Origin: Adiantum capillus-veneris
Taxonomy: Eukaryota; Streptophyta; Polypodiopsida; Polypodiales; Pteridaceae
Direction of reading: 5' to 3'
NCBI GenBank assembly: GCA_014529385.2
Contig: CM043965.1
Span: 19,264,412 to 19,328,411 of the forward strand
DNA length: 64,000 nt
Below the pieces are notes generated by a model. That model saw nothing but the letters and a program-made list of their open reading frames with translations. It did not search any database and was not told the origin of the DNA. This document shows, in pieces, positions 35,326 to 46,545 of the stretch (the first letter of the stretch is position 1; every line of letters starts with the position of its first letter). Made by a program: the position numbers and the translations under genes.

Positions 35326-36061
35326 ATGGATTCGGATATCTATATGACATTCGATTTTGAGCAAAGTACTCTTGATCCTACCAATGATGGCCCGGGGCCG
35401 GATCCTCTCAAGGAGAGTACCCGCGATGCTATGGTAGGAGAAGATACTTATGAGTTGCTCGATATTCAAGAATTTCGTGCACTTCAGACACGCATGACAG
35501 TCATGGATGAAAATTTTAAAGCTTTAAATGAAAATGTTACTAAACTCTCCACATTGATAATTCAATTAATGCATCAGTAGTCTAAGAGTCCTGCTGACAT
35601 CCACATGCATGAGCACATTGGCACACAAGGGCAAGGCCCAACTAATGATACGTTGCATACTCTCACTGCCAAAGAGGTGGATGACTTGTTAAAGAACTTT
35701 AAACCACCAGTCTTTAAGGACGAAGACCGAGACCGGAATAAGGATGCAGAGAACATCTTTCTCAGCAAATGGGGTGGAATTCACGCCTTACGGCGTACTC
35801 CGGATGCAGTCAGAGCTCTGGAGACAAGCTTAACTCTGGAAGGCAAGGCCTACAAATGGTGGATGTCTCTCAAGGAGAAGAACATCATACCACATAGTTG
35901 GGCAGCCTTTGAAGCAATGTTTAGCAAGGAATTTTTTCCTACAAACGAGGCCGATCGGAATTGGACGGCTTGGGACCCATGTTCCATGCGCCAATACCCA
36001 TCACTCCTTGAATATATCTCTCACTATCATGACATTATCCTCAAGTTGGAAGGATTGGATA
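35326..36061 (+). pseudogene. Gag of chromovirus, N-terminal part
   Basis: Met 35326 sits in agccATGGat. The frame has an internal TAG at 35578-35580 in a CAG-rich setting (MHQ-stop-SKSP) and then continues in the same phase. The capsid-like domain shows LLKNFKPPVFKDED, KAYKWWMSLKEK and FEAMFSKEFFPTNE, typical of plant retrotransposon gag. It is cut at LKLEGLD by the nested insertion and resumes at 38683 (RGFVRGLTPE). Confidence 0.85.
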
Positions 36062-36729
36062 TGTGAGGTCCCTGCCCCTTGTCGAGAGGAGTGGAGTACC
36101 TTTGATAGGTCTCCAATCCTGATAAGGAAAAACCAACGGACATTGCCTTAGCTACTACGTAGCCACGGACATGAACTGTTAGTGAAGGATTGGTCCTATC
36201 TCGCTATGGCGGAGCGTGACCACCATAACCCTATCTAAAAACTATCTATAATCAATTATACCTAAAAGTATAAATCTTAGAGTGGCCAACCTGTGCGCTT
36301 TTTTCTCCATGTTTTAGAAGCACAGCCGCCAAGGTTTATCTCTTTTAAGATTTATGACTATAAAAAAATTCTAGCGTTGGAAAGTTACCCGACTCATCGG
36401 GTCCACCCGTCCATAGAATGATACCGTCGGGGTATCATTCTCCCACTTTCCACACCACACTCACCATTCTTTTGTTATCTAATTACTACCACACTGTTTA
36501 AACATACATGTTCCTTTACTTTATTTATGATACTGGTTCGTTAAAACAGCCCTTCAAACAGTATTACAAACAATTGTCAAACAAGAAGTCGTCCAATTTT
36601 AAACCAACAACCCTTGGATTAGGTTCACTCAAGAATCTCTACTGGCGCTATTATGTCCGATCGGTATATACATTATTTATAAAAACCCTTGTCCTCATGA
36701 GCGTCCCATACCGCTCGACAAGTACTCGT

Positions 36730-36895
36730 TGTGCTAATCTGGACGTACTCCCGTCACAGCAACAACGGTGCCAATCTGGGCGTCATCCTCACGCCACGGA
36801 AAAACAAAACTGCAGTATCCAGCTGGGCTAATCTGGGTGTACTCCCACCACAGCATCAGCGGTGCCATCCTGGGCGTCATCTCACGCCTCAGCAA
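36730..36895. repeat. Two direct copies, period about 95 bp
   Basis: gctaatctgg(a/g)(c/t)gtactccc and ...gcgtcatc...cacgcc occur twice (from 36732 and 36827) within the insertion. Confidence 0.65.
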
Positions 36896-37727
36896 CTGTC
36901 ACATAATACCAGCGCTAATAAGTAGAGATACTTGAGAAAAACCATACCGAAGGTTTTGGACAAACATTCTTTCCTATAGCAACCAGTTTAACCAGACAAT
37001 CTTTCCTACTTGTCAAACATATGACGCGTTTCTTGGGGTTAAGCCCCGTGGTTTCGGTCCGTGTTTTCTTTTCATAAGGTAAATAATATATTCCTATGGT
37101 CTCGCATATGCAATGATGCATAACTTGAAACTGCAATACTAACCTGTACCATAGCTCCGATTGGTCCGATTGGTGGAGACATAGCATTTTCCGCAGGGAT
37201 TCCACCGTTACTTGTACCAGCTTCATGATCATTAGCGCCTTGGGTTCGAGCACGCTTTGGAGCCATTTTTTTTTGTACTACACTTATGTTATACACTTAG
37301 AACTTTAAATTGATCAATTTTCCTAGTAATCTCCTTGTTTTCAAAGAGAGTCTGTAATTTGAACCCTCGCCAACTCGGATTCACACTTAGTGTTGTTGTT
37401 TTACATCTAATTTCTATACATCAAATATTAGCTAATCGTAATTAATCAAAAATTAAATGTGTAAACTATGAGTGAAAGTTTAGGAATACATTACTTTTTT
37501 GCTTCACGTTTCTAATCCAATTCTAACTTCAATTTCTATACTTCAACTAAATCAATTTTTAGTATTATTCAAAATTCTACTTAATCTAATTGACAATAAA
37601 ATTGGTGAATAAGAATTTCATCATGTATAATAAGAATATAATAAGTTCTCTTATGTATTAACTTTCAATTAACAATATATAAGTTAATAGTGAAGATGTA
37701 CTAACTAGAGAGAGTAGGTATACTTAG

Positions 37728-37995
37728 AGAGATTAGAGTAAGAGAAAACATACACACATCTTTTCTAAAGTTAATTGAATCTTACTATCCATTAGAGATT
37801 AGAGTAATAGATAGCGCACACACACACACATAACTAATTGAATCTTACTAATCTATTAGAGATTAGAGTAATAGATAACACACACACACACATAACTAAT
37901 TGAATCTTACTAATCTATTAGAGAGATTAGAGTAAGAGATAGCACACATACACACATATCCTTCTTAAAACTAATTGAATGCTCAATTAATACAC
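37728..37995. repeat. About 70-bp tandem repeat, four units, with CA tracts
   Basis: Units of the form tagagattagagtaa(t/g)agata...cacacacacac..taactaattgaatcttact recur four times within the insertion, downstream of its minus-strand TATA-like site. Confidence 0.8.
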
Positions 37996-38126
37996 ACCTT
38001 ATTAGTCCACTAGAGTTTTTGCTCTCTTAGTGGTTTGTGGACGCCTTCTCTCTAAGAGAAGTGACAGCACTTCGTGAGCGCTATAGAGGCAATGTCTATG
38101 TCTAAAGTGTGAGCATGGATGCTCTA

Positions 38127-38137
38127 TTTATAGCAGA
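38127..38137 (-). promoter_or_regulatory. Possible TATA box of the inserted LTR
   Basis: The minus strand reads CTATAAATAGAGC, the same motif as in the LTR of element 2, about 550 bp from the minus-strand start of the block. Confidence 0.45.
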
Positions 38138-38682
38138 AAGAAAAACGTCCAACTTTTTTTTTCAAAAATCATATCCGCGTTTTTGGTACCCTTGTGGTAC
38201 CCATGAGCTTGACCACTTTGTCATTATCATCAAAAGATAAGGCCACACAAGGCCCTCCTCATTAAGATTAGTCAAGAGTAGCCTCTCCTTTTTCATATGA
38301 CAGTGTGTCCCACTTTGTCCCCTCCTATGTGATCCATGTGCCTTCATTTGTCATCCCTATGTATTCTTTTGTCTTTATAATTATTTTATTTATTTCCTTA
38401 ATGATAATTTACTTTACATTTTCAAGTTAAACTTTACAGTCTTATATTAACTTTACAGTAGTAAAAGAAAATTCTACAATCAGTAAATAAATCTTGCAAT
38501 AAGTTAGTTAGTGATTCATATAGCTAAACATGTCAGAATTTTGTAGCGTAAATTTTAAATTCTAGGTTTTCTCAACCTACGATTCATAATTTGAACTTGA
38601 ATATCTTAAATAATGAGTGATGGTTTAAAAAATTCAAATGCGTAATAGAACTTGTGTGAAATTTGAAAGTAGAGACCTTACA

Positions 38683-39100
38683 GGATATCTTTCAACAAGT
38701 ACGAGGGTTTGTACGAGGTCTGACACCTGAGCGTAAGAGGTATGTCAAGACCCAAGACCCTAAAACACTTGAGGAAGCCATAGTGAAAGCTCATATTCAT
38801 GATGACCCTGATGATAAGAAAATACATAATAGTAACGTGCCTGCTAGTATACATGGTAATACACGCACTCATTATGGACACAGTAAAAGAAAATTTATAG
38901 TTGCTAATTTAGATGCATCTAAAAAACCCAAGGGGTCCAGGGGTCCTCTCTCTCTTGAGGATTTTGATAACGCCAAGAAACAGAAGTTATGTTTTCAATG
39001 TTTAGGAAGAGGTCATGGCAAAAAGGATTTCCCAAGGGGAAATCTGCTGCTCAGGGGAAGGAGAAAGCAGTGCACACGGTGCAACTACTACCTCTTAAGT
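38683..39100 (+). pseudogene. Gag C-terminal part of chromovirus with damaged zinc knuckle
   Basis: Gag resumes with RGFVRGLTPERKRYVKTQ and KTLEEAIVKAH, then reaches CFQCLGRGHGKKDF. This is a CX2CX4HX4C knuckle in which the last Cys reads Phe. A frameshift near 39005-39060 leads to the protease frame. RNA packaging would be impaired. Confidence 0.8.
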
Positions 39101-39179
39101 CTTCCTCAAAATTCTCCACAGTGGAAGTAACACACACTGAGGTGGTGCATGAATGCTGTCTCACAGCTTCCATGTGGCA

Positions 39180-39560
39180 AAAAACCTTTGGACCACATGA
39201 GTTAGTACGTATGCACGGATATCTGCAAGGACACAAGGTGCGCATCTTGGTAGATGACGGTGCTACTCATAATTTCATCAATTATGGGTTGGTGAAAAGG
39301 CTCAAACTGCCCAAACTCTGAGTACCCACCGCTACAAGGTAGCAATGAATGGACATGATACTGAAATATGGGATACTCAATGCCAAGCTGTTCCACTGGA
39401 AGTACAAGGGTACTCTACTTGTTTGGATTTCCAGGTTATGAACATGGAAAGGGCTGATGTGGTTCTTGGTAGGGAGTGGTTGCATAGCCTAGGACCATCA
39501 CTGAAGCGTAGCTATGAGCACAACAACTTGATGTTTGAATCCCATGGCGCACATGTGTTG
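39180..39560 (+). pseudogene. Protease of chromovirus
   Basis: The frame 38989-39321 ends with HKVRILVDDGATHNFI. The D(D)GATHNF form of the retropepsin active site is common in plant Ty3 elements. A TGA and a shift near 39320 follow. The second half in frame 39345 has MNMERADVVLGREWL, with the hydrophobic-Gly element. It would mature gag-pol. Confidence 0.8.
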
Positions 39561-39769
39561 TTGTTAGGAGAAAAAGATATACCTTCATCATCACTGATTT
39601 GTATCACTGAGCTTATGCAGCTCGTTTCTGATAATGAAATAGATCAGGTTTTCTTGTGTTACTCACTGTCTCATTTTCTTTCTAACATTGAGTCTGTTGA
39701 ACATTCCTCAATGCTGCATGCTTCTCTCTCCTCTATTCCACCAATTGCTAATTCTAAACAAGCAAACGT

Positions 39770-40570
39770 TGCTAGTCAATTACAAAAATTATTAAAGGAA
39801 TTTCAAGATGTATTTCCTAATGAGTTTCCATCAGGATTACCGCCGACACGATCAGTACAACATAGCATTGACATGGCTATAGGCTGTAAATCTGTTAGTA
39901 AACCACCTTACTGTATGAGTTACTCAGAGGCTGCTGAGGTGGAACGTCAGCTTGCTGACTACCTTAGCAGAGGGTTTATACAACCCAATTCTTCACCATG
40001 GGCTTCACCTATCACCGTATTCGACTGGCCGATATACCTAAGACTGCATTCCGAACACGGTTTGCACACTACAAGTTTTTGGTGATTCCCTTTGGGTTTA
40101 CCAATGCACCCGCAACATTCATGACACTTATGGATAGTGTCTTGAAGCCATATTTGGGCAAATTTGTCATTGTTTTCCTCGATGACATCCTAGTCTATAG
40201 TGCTTATGAAGAAGCACACTTACAACATCTCAGGCAGGTGTTTGAGTTGTTATGTACAAACAAGTTATATGCCAAGGAATCTAAATGTGATTTTTTAAAA
40301 GATGAAATTCATTATTTAGGGCGTGTTATTTCAGCTCATGGCCTATACATGGATCAATCCAAAGTAGATACCATCAAAAAATGGCCTCCTCCTCAAAATC
40401 TGGAAGAATTACAAATATTTTTAGGATTTGCAGGTTTTTACCAAAGGTTTATTAAAAACTATGCTCAAATTTTTGTTCCTATGACGGATCAACTTAAAGG
40501 CAAAGGAAAAGCTTTTCACTGGAGATCCGCTCAACAACACAGTTTTGATACGCTCAAGGATGCATTAGCT
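39770..40570 (+). pseudogene. Reverse transcriptase of chromovirus with an internal deletion
   Basis: Frame 39345 enters RT with FQDVFPNEFPSGLPPTR and RGFIQPNSSPWASP. It then jumps directly to YHRIRLADIPKTAFRTRF in frame 39998. About 50 residues normally between these, including the FVKKKDG strand and the first catalytic Asp of the DLRSGYHQ region, are missing. LVIPFGFTNAPATF, VIVFLDDILVYS (catalytic DD) and LGFAGFYQRFIKNYA remain. The enzyme cannot be active. Confidence 0.88.
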
Positions 40571-40579
40571 ACAACTCCT

Positions 40580-40960
40580 ATACTGGCTATTGTAGATCCT
40601 TTGAAACCATTCGTTTTGGAAACGGATGCCAGTGATCGTGATATTGGAGCAGTCCTGTTACAAGACGGACGGCCGATTGCATTTGAAAGTAAGAAGCTTG
40701 ATGTAGCTCAATAGAACTATTCTGCTTATGAATGCGAACGCTATGCAATAGTGTGTGCCTTAAAGACATGGCGGCATTATCTGTATGGGGCTCAGTTCGA
40801 GATTGTGTTTGACCATGAAAGCATTAAATGGTTTACACAACAAACATATTTAAAGGGTCGAAAAGCCAGGTGGGCCGAGATCCTTAAGGAATATGATGCC
40901 AAGCTAAGGTATCTCAAAGGCCGATACAATGTAGTGGCAGATGCTCTAAGTAGAATGCCA
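40580..40960 (+). pseudogene. RNase H of chromovirus
   Basis: LETDASDRDIGAVLLQ, YECERYAIV and FDHESIKWF supply the Asp, Glu, Asp positions of the Ty3 RNase H. A TAG at about 40712 interrupts between the first two (LDVAQ-stop-NYSAYE), where Gln is usual. RYNVVADALSR closes the domain. Confidence 0.85.
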
Positions 40961-42190
40961 GAGATCAATTCGCTCTTGTTCACGGAACTTCGTAGTGAAT
41001 TTTTAGATTCTCTCAAGGGAAAATATGAGCATGATGAAGAATATTCCAAAGTGTGGAGCCATGTTCAAAAGAGGGATCCTTCTCACTCTAATGACGGTAG
41101 TGTACAATTAACCTCCACAACTAGTTCTCCTTTATCAAATGATGAACTACAGCGATGGAAGCATTTTACCATCAACAATGGGTACCTACTCCACAAGGGG
41201 AGAGTTTGTGTACCGACAGACACGGACATTCGGTGCCAAATTCTTTATGGATTTCATGATAGTCCAAGTGCAGGGCACCCGGGATTAGAAAAACTTATGC
41301 TCTCATACGACGACAATTTTACTGGTCAGGTATACATGGCTTTGTTCAAGCTTATGTCTTGCACTGCCAAAAATGTCAAGTTAACAAAGCAAAGTGCTTG
41401 AAAGTAGGAGGACTCTTACATCCTTTGGAGATTCCCAATAGAAAATGGGAAAGTATCTCTATGGATTTTATTGTAGGTTTACCAACCACTATACGAGGTC
41501 ATGACTCAGTATGGGTGGTCGTAGACAGGTTGACAAAACTATGTAAGTTTATTCCAACCAAATCAACGGTTAAGATGCCAGAACTAGCCAAGTTATTTGT
41601 GGACAATCTATACAAATTGTACGGGTTGCCAAGTAACATTGTTAGTGACCGTGATCCCAAGTTTAACAGCCACTTTTGGAGAGCTGTATTTAAACGATTG
41701 GGTACACAACTAAACCTCAGTATAGCTAATCACCCAGAAACGGATGGTCAAACGGAACGGGTTAACCAGGTGCTAGAGGATATGCTAAGAGCATACATCA
41801 GCAAAAAACAATCAAACTGGGAAGAATACTTACCTATTCTCGAGTTTGCCTACAACAGTGCTAAGCATGTCACAACAGGTTTTAGTCGTTTCATGCTCAC
41901 GTACGGGTTTCAACCTAGGTCACCAGTTACGGTGGGGTTGGCAACCAAAAAACTCCAACAGGTTAAGGATTTTCTACAAGACCACATGGATATGCTGAAA
42001 ATTTCTCGTCAGAATGTTTGACAAGCACATGATCGATATAAGAAATACGCTGATGAGAAAGATCGGCAAGTTACCTTTGAAGAAGGGGAGGAAGTATTTT
42101 TACGTGTGTCAGAACATTCAGAAAGTCTGAAAACTGGACCGACACCTAAATTATCTCCCCATATTGTGGGCCTTTCAAAATACTCAAGCG
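40961..42190 (+). pseudogene. Integrase of chromovirus
   Basis: The zinc-binding part has HDSPSAGH and, after a shift near 41360, HCQKC. The core in frame 41359-42021 is complete: SMDFIVGLP, SDRDPKFNSHFW and HPETDGQTERVN give the D, D, E triad. A TGA at about 42019 falls in NV-stop-QAHDRYKKYAD, followed by VTFEEGEEVFLRV in the C-terminal module. The enzyme inserts the element cDNA; this copy is broken. Confidence 0.9.
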
Positions 42191-42314
42191 AGTAGGAGAT
42201 CGTGCCTACAAACTATTACTACTTTCACATTCTCGCATTCATCGGGTGTTTCATGTAAGCCATCTATGAAAGTGGTTATATGGGGACGACAATGTCATTG
42301 ACCAATAGGTTTTG

Positions 42315-42518
42315 GTTGATTACATTGAACCTCCTACCTTACCGCATGAACTTGAACGTGTTCTTGATTATCATGAGTTGCATACACGGCAGCACGTACA
42401 ACAACAAGCCTTAATCAAGTGGAAAGACCGACCTGAAGAAGGTTCCACTTGGGAAAACATTTGTGTTTTTAAGAAGAAGTTTCCCACTTTTGTTTTTGAG
42501 GAAGAAAAGTTTTCTTAA
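42315..42518 (+). pseudogene. Chromodomain at the integrase C-terminus
   Basis: VLDYHELHTRQHVQQQALIK, then WKDRPEEGSTWEN and a final helix. The order (VLD.R......Q.L.KW...P...ATWE) is the chromodomain that directs chromoviruses to chromatin. The family is defined by this module. Stops upstream (about 42195 and 42308) separate it from integrase. Confidence 0.88.
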
Positions 42519-42529
42519 GGGGGGAGTAA
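42517..42529 (+). other. Polypurine tract of chromovirus
   Basis: AAGGGGGGAGTAA directly before the 3-prime LTR. Confidence 0.85.
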
Positions 42530-42681
42530 TGTCAGGACACCGGCAAGGCCGGACTAGACAAGGCGCGGCCGTGCTAGGCGGTGTGGAACGGGGAGTCCAA
42601 CTAGGGCAAAGGGCCAGGGGCATGCCTATATAAAGGGTGGTTGGGTGGTGGACTCTCAAGTCTAGTCACCCCTGTCTTACA
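42530..42681 (+). repeat. 3-prime LTR of chromovirus (152 bp)
   Basis: TGTCAGGACACCGG...GTCTTACA; about seven differences from the 5-prime LTR over 140 aligned bases, plus a short gap at the start. Confidence 0.9.
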
Positions 42682-42950
42682 CTGTCTCTCATCTTGCTTA
42701 TGCTTGGTCCGCTTCCTATATACTTACCCTCTGTATATGCCATTATTTTGGATTAATGAAGAAGAGTGTTCCCATTATCCAAAACTGTTGCATCGTACAA
42801 AGAAATTTAGGCTTGTGTCCTTCACTTGCTAGCCATGAAGCGTGACGTGACTCTGAGAGATTTTTTCGAGGGACGACCTCGAGGCAATAGTCATCCAGAG
42901 CCTACAAAACAATAAATAAATATATTTCATTGATATCATGAAGGGTTTAA
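42682..42950. other. Intron-like sequence of the interrupted transposase gene
   Basis: No coding frame. It lies between the chromovirus and the next minus-strand exon, which ends at a GT-type donor near 43000. Confidence 0.4.
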
Positions 42951-42997
42951 CTAGATGGACATCCTACAACCTATTCTAGAATAAATTTGAAAACTTA

Positions 42998-43397
42998 CAC
43001 CAACAATTTCTTTCCTCCAGTGAGGGTACCTCACATGCCACCAACTCAACCAGCACTCTATTGGGCCTAGATTCCCATTTGCCACCTTTCTTGTTGCCCA
43101 CCAACCTCGAATGAACCGATATTGGGCCTCTGCATCTTCATTGCTTTGCGTGCACTGCCACATTCGACACAATCGTTTGTGCTCGTCTTGAAATGCATTG
43201 AGCACATATTTTGTGGTGTGGATCCCTAGACTTTGTTCCCAATGGAAAAGGCAAGATCTCTCCCTACCTTTCATCACCATATTCGGACCTCCATTGAAAA
43301 TTATGTGCGCCGCATTCCAGATTGCTTGGGCTTCATCTGCCATAAAGCCAACAAAATCTGGTGGGGGCACCCCATTGCGCTCTAGCACGTTGATCAT
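42998..43397 (-). pseudogene. Transposase core exon of the SWIM-finger gene
   Basis: The frame contains GFMADEAQAIWNAA (a likely catalytic Asp), RSCLFHWEQSLGIHT (Cys..His pair) and later GPIECWLSWWHVRYPHW. The D-E-A strand followed by a CXXH and Trp-rich part is the pattern of DDE transposases of the MULE/related superfamily. A GT donor (TTGGTGTAAGT on the minus strand) ends the exon at about 43000. Next exon upstream: 43518-43778. Confidence 0.6.
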
Positions 43398-43517
43398 TTG
43401 TTGTCAAAATATCATCTGGGTTGTACTGTCCTCTTCTTTCATCTCACATATGGAAATTGTCATTAATTTTTGGAAACTGAACATCAACACAAAGCCACAT
43501 TAACATTGAAGTATGTG

Positions 43518-43778
43518 TCAATATGTGTTTAGTATTGAATATAAAATTAAAACTTGCCTCGGATCATAAACATGTGCTGCCATGGTTGTCCATCCTTCTA
43601 CCCGTCGAACTTGATCAAAGAAAACCCACACTCTTTTTAGATCTCCATTTCCACTTCTTCGCATTCTATTGACAAGATCTATGCCTGAGCGAGGACCGGT
43701 TATCGACATCTTGAATACAAAACATATATCCTCCTCTCTATTAGATTGACTAGGAAAAAGCATGCCGTGGATAAACAA
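43518..43778 (-). pseudogene. Transposase exon with N-terminal part of the catalytic domain
   Basis: The segment KMSITGPRSGIDLVNRMRRS leads to WVFFDQVRRVEGWTTMAAHV and YDP. It lies in the same orientation about 120 bases upstream of the core exon. It is probably the strand region before the first catalytic Asp. Family assignment rests on the whole set of exons and is tentative. Confidence 0.5.
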
Positions 43779-43914
43779 AATGTCAAGCGTCTCTTTAAGT
43801 CAATTATCAATGACTCCTCTCCACGAGCACTCGACTCCCCACAAAATTTATGCACCCTACTCTTAATTCTGCTGAGAAAATGATGAAAGTTTAGAAATAT
43901 ATAAGACTTTAATA

Positions 43915-44050
43915 TTAAAATGCATTTCCCATACCTTTGGCTTTTAAGGAAATATTTCTTGGAGTAGAACTGACAACTCTTCTTGTCCAAGCGCCCAGCT
44001 TGGATGCCAAGCGAATCAACGGCCTTATCCACCAAAGACTTCACCCTTGC
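43915..44050 (-). pseudogene. Short transposase exon
   Basis: KSLVDKAVDSLGIQAGRLDK and FYSKKYFLKSQRYG, ending near 43935 where a GT donor (ATGGGAAATGC) is not clear. It lies between the N-terminal and core exons and has the same orientation. Confidence 0.4.
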
Positions 44051-44259
44051 AATAGTACTTTTGGATGACCCTAGCCTTTGACATCATGGTCATGGAAACC
44101 TTGGTGCACCATGTCTCGAGAATAGAGTTTGTCGGTTGGCATTATGTAGTAAACTTGATAGTCGCAGGTTTTTCAAATAGCAGGCACATGTTGACAATAA
44201 ATCCACTTCAAGGTTCAATACTTTTGCAAGTCACCATTTAGCATTGGTATCTCAATTAG

Positions 44260-44974
44260 TTTACCTGTAATTCCATGCCTACCATTGTGATTTTGTCACT
44301 CTTCCCTTGTACATAAAACAAAAGAACAAGGAATACTTGTCCAAGACGACCAATTGGGTATTCCTGTAGATAACACTTGCGATCACTCTACAAATACACA
44401 TTCGAAATCACCTCCGCAATAGCTTTTCCTTATAGTTGCTAGAAATGTGATTTTTGTGGTAGTTGGTTTGGTCCACACATGACCATCCACTGATTGCTCC
44501 ATTCCATCAATAGCTGACCTCTCGATATTTGGTTGTGGTGGAAATTCAAACACCATCTTTCCATTGTAGCTTGATGGAATTTCTTCCACCCACTCCCATT
44601 CTGATGATGCGATCAAGGTCTTTAGCTTTGGAGATATCATAGTGGGATGCAGCGCTAGCTTGGAAGAAAGCAACGATATGTCGGTAGACTGTAGTGGTGT
44701 AGTAGGTTTCACAGGGGAATCCAAGAATGCTACATACTCTATGGAAACTTTAGCATCCAAAACATAAAGAGGAGAGCTATGAACTTTACCTGCATTCTGC
44801 AAAGAAAATGTTAACGGTTCACCTTCAACATGTTTTGCTAGGGCAAACACATTATAACCAACTGGTTCATTTATGTTAACTCCAAATAGAACCAACAAAG
44901 ATCCTTCCGATGATAGGTGGTGTGTTTTGCCAACCCCCACACCACCCACGTGAAAGATGAAATGTGAGTTTTCC

Positions 44975-44980
<6 letters not shown>
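44260..44980 (-). pseudogene. N-terminal exon of the SWIM-finger transposase gene
   Basis: Met at 44976 (MENSHFIFHVGG) directly follows a (GA)n/(CT)n tract. The frame runs about 198 codons to 44383, containing GYNVFALAKHVEGEPLTF and WVEEIPSSYNGKMVFEFPPQ. After a shift at about 44385 it continues with KCYLQEYPIGRLGQVFLVLL and a GT donor near 44265. It is the start of the gene whose SWIM end lies 10 kb away. No known domain is recognised in this part. Confidence 0.5.
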
Positions 44981-45009
<29 letters not shown>

Positions 45010-45460
45010 GAGAGAGAGAGAGATAGGAAATAAGTGTGATGGAGTAGGGAGGAATGTGTTGGAAAAGTGAGGAACAGGAGGAGAGGATGAGAAGGGAAGA
45101 TAGAGGAGAGAGTGAGCGATAGTAGTGAATGTGCCCTGAGCACATGATGTATGTAGAGTGGACAAATGGATGTGGATGTAGTGAAGGGATGGAAAGCTAG
45201 AGGGAAAGATGATAGAGAAATGGGGTAGAGTTGATAGAGGATTTTATAGATAGTCAAGAGAGAGAGAGAGGTTGGAGGAGAGAACCGAGGTAGAATGGAT
45301 AGAGGTTTGTATAGATAGTCAAGGGAGGGAGAGGTTGGAGTAGATTTGAGAGAGAACTGAGGGGTAAAGGTAGAGTGGATAGAGTGGGGTAGGTAAAGTG
45401 GACACAGGGATATGGCTGAAAGCAAAGGATGGTGGTACAAAAAAAGGGCCAATTTTTTTT
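44979..45460. repeat. (GA)n and GA-rich low-complexity tract
   Basis: GA runs at 44979-45022 and purine-rich sequence to 45460, including two copies of a segment with tagatagtcaag(a/g)gag...ggttggag(g/t)ag about 70 bp apart. Probably the upstream region of the transposase gene. Confidence 0.8.
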
Positions 45461-45697
45461 CCACCTGTTTGGTCCTTTAGAGGGAAAGTTTTGAGGCCCA
45501 AAAGTTTTGGAATTTGTATTTTTTAGCTATAATTGTATCTCAAAAATACAAGTCGTGCAGTTTCACAATGGGCCAGCCCGTGTGAGAGTAGTGGTGTAAT
45601 TAGTAAATTTAGTGATCCGAACTACGTCCGTTTGAATTGAGTGCTTTCTACCAGCGCTTGGTCTCTCTCTCTCTCCCCTTAGACTCGTAACAGAGCT

Positions 45698-45745
<48 letters not shown>
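45698..45745. repeat. (CT)n microsatellite
   Basis: CT run of about 48 bases, 43 bases upstream of the ATG at 45788; a shorter run lies at 45663-45678. Confidence 0.95.
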
Positions 45746-45748
<3 letters not shown>

Positions 45749-46064
45749 GCATTGTAGCAGAGCTGCTATCGTGTGAGTTCTCCCACCATGAGGACCCCAA
45801 AGGCCAAGGGAGTTGCTACCAGCAGAGCGTCACCTTCAACATGCAAACAGAAAGGGAATGCCAAGGAGGGAATGCCCACCCATGGGTGAAGCAACAACAA
45901 AGGTTCTTCCACCCTCGCCTCTCAACAAATAGAGGTGAAGAACAAAAGCAGTCCCAACACAAGGGCTAGTGCAAAACAGTTCAAGGCTTCTAAAATCGAC
46001 TCCGAATGGACCTCACACTGTGTCGATGAGGATGAATCAGAATCTGCTAACAAGTCAAGACGTG

Positions 46065-46545
46065 GTAAGCTATTCATTGGAATCAGGCTTGTGTTAATTA
46101 GATGGTGTAAAATTTTGAATTTAAATGTTCAGTGTAAAATTTGATACCTTGGAGCATCGCATTTGTAATCCATATGCATATGAGAGAAAAACTAGAAAAT
46201 TGACTTGGACCATGCTAATTATCCAGCTTGCTCTATAGTATTAAGTGTATTTTTCTCGGATATTCTAGAAAAGTGGTTGTGGAGCTTCAGTGTTTGTGGA
46301 TAGAAAGGTTTAGCTGAGACAATGTACATGATTCTATAGTTTCCCTGCTTTATGTTAGAGCTTTTTATATCATATGCTAAGGATTAAAACTGAAGTTATT
46401 GCAGACTATTGTTGAAGTTTCGTGGAAATAGAGTATGGATAAATCATATTGTAAACACATTAGTTATTATTTATTAAATGTACAGTAACAAATGTGGTAC
46501 TTTGGATTTGTTTCACAATAATTTTTTATTTGTTTGACATTTTAG
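46065..46545 (+). other. Intron 1 of the RING gene
   Basis: AT-rich interval bounded by gtaagc and ttttag, with no coding frame. Confidence 0.5.

Larger units (their letters stand above)
36062..38682 (-). mobile_element. LTR-like insertion (TG...CA) with 5-bp target duplication
   Basis: The 2621-bp block interrupts gag. It begins TGTGAGGTCCC and ends GAGACCTTACA, so its ends are inverted repeats (9 of 11). GGATA flanks it at 36057-36061 and 38683-38687. TG/CA ends and a 5-bp duplication point to an LTR retroelement. The ends do not recur inside, so it is either a long solo LTR or a short defective element. A minus-strand TATAAATAGAG near 38127-38137 suggests minus orientation. A short minus-strand open start (MAPKRARTQ at 37266) resembles a gag beginning, but nothing follows it. 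Confidence 0.75.
34372..42681 (+). mobile_element. Chromovirus (Ty3/gypsy with chromodomain), with a nested insertion
   Basis: The plus-strand order is LTR (34372-34528), primer site, gag, [2.6-kb insertion 36062-38682], gag knuckle, protease, RT, RNase H, integrase, chromodomain, polypurine tract (42517-42529) and LTR (42530-42681). Flanks CTGCCT and CTGTCT could be a target duplication with one mismatch. It lies inside the minus-strand SWIM transposase gene. LTR identity is about 95 per cent by eye. Stops, shifts and an RT deletion make it non-autonomous. Confidence 0.92.
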
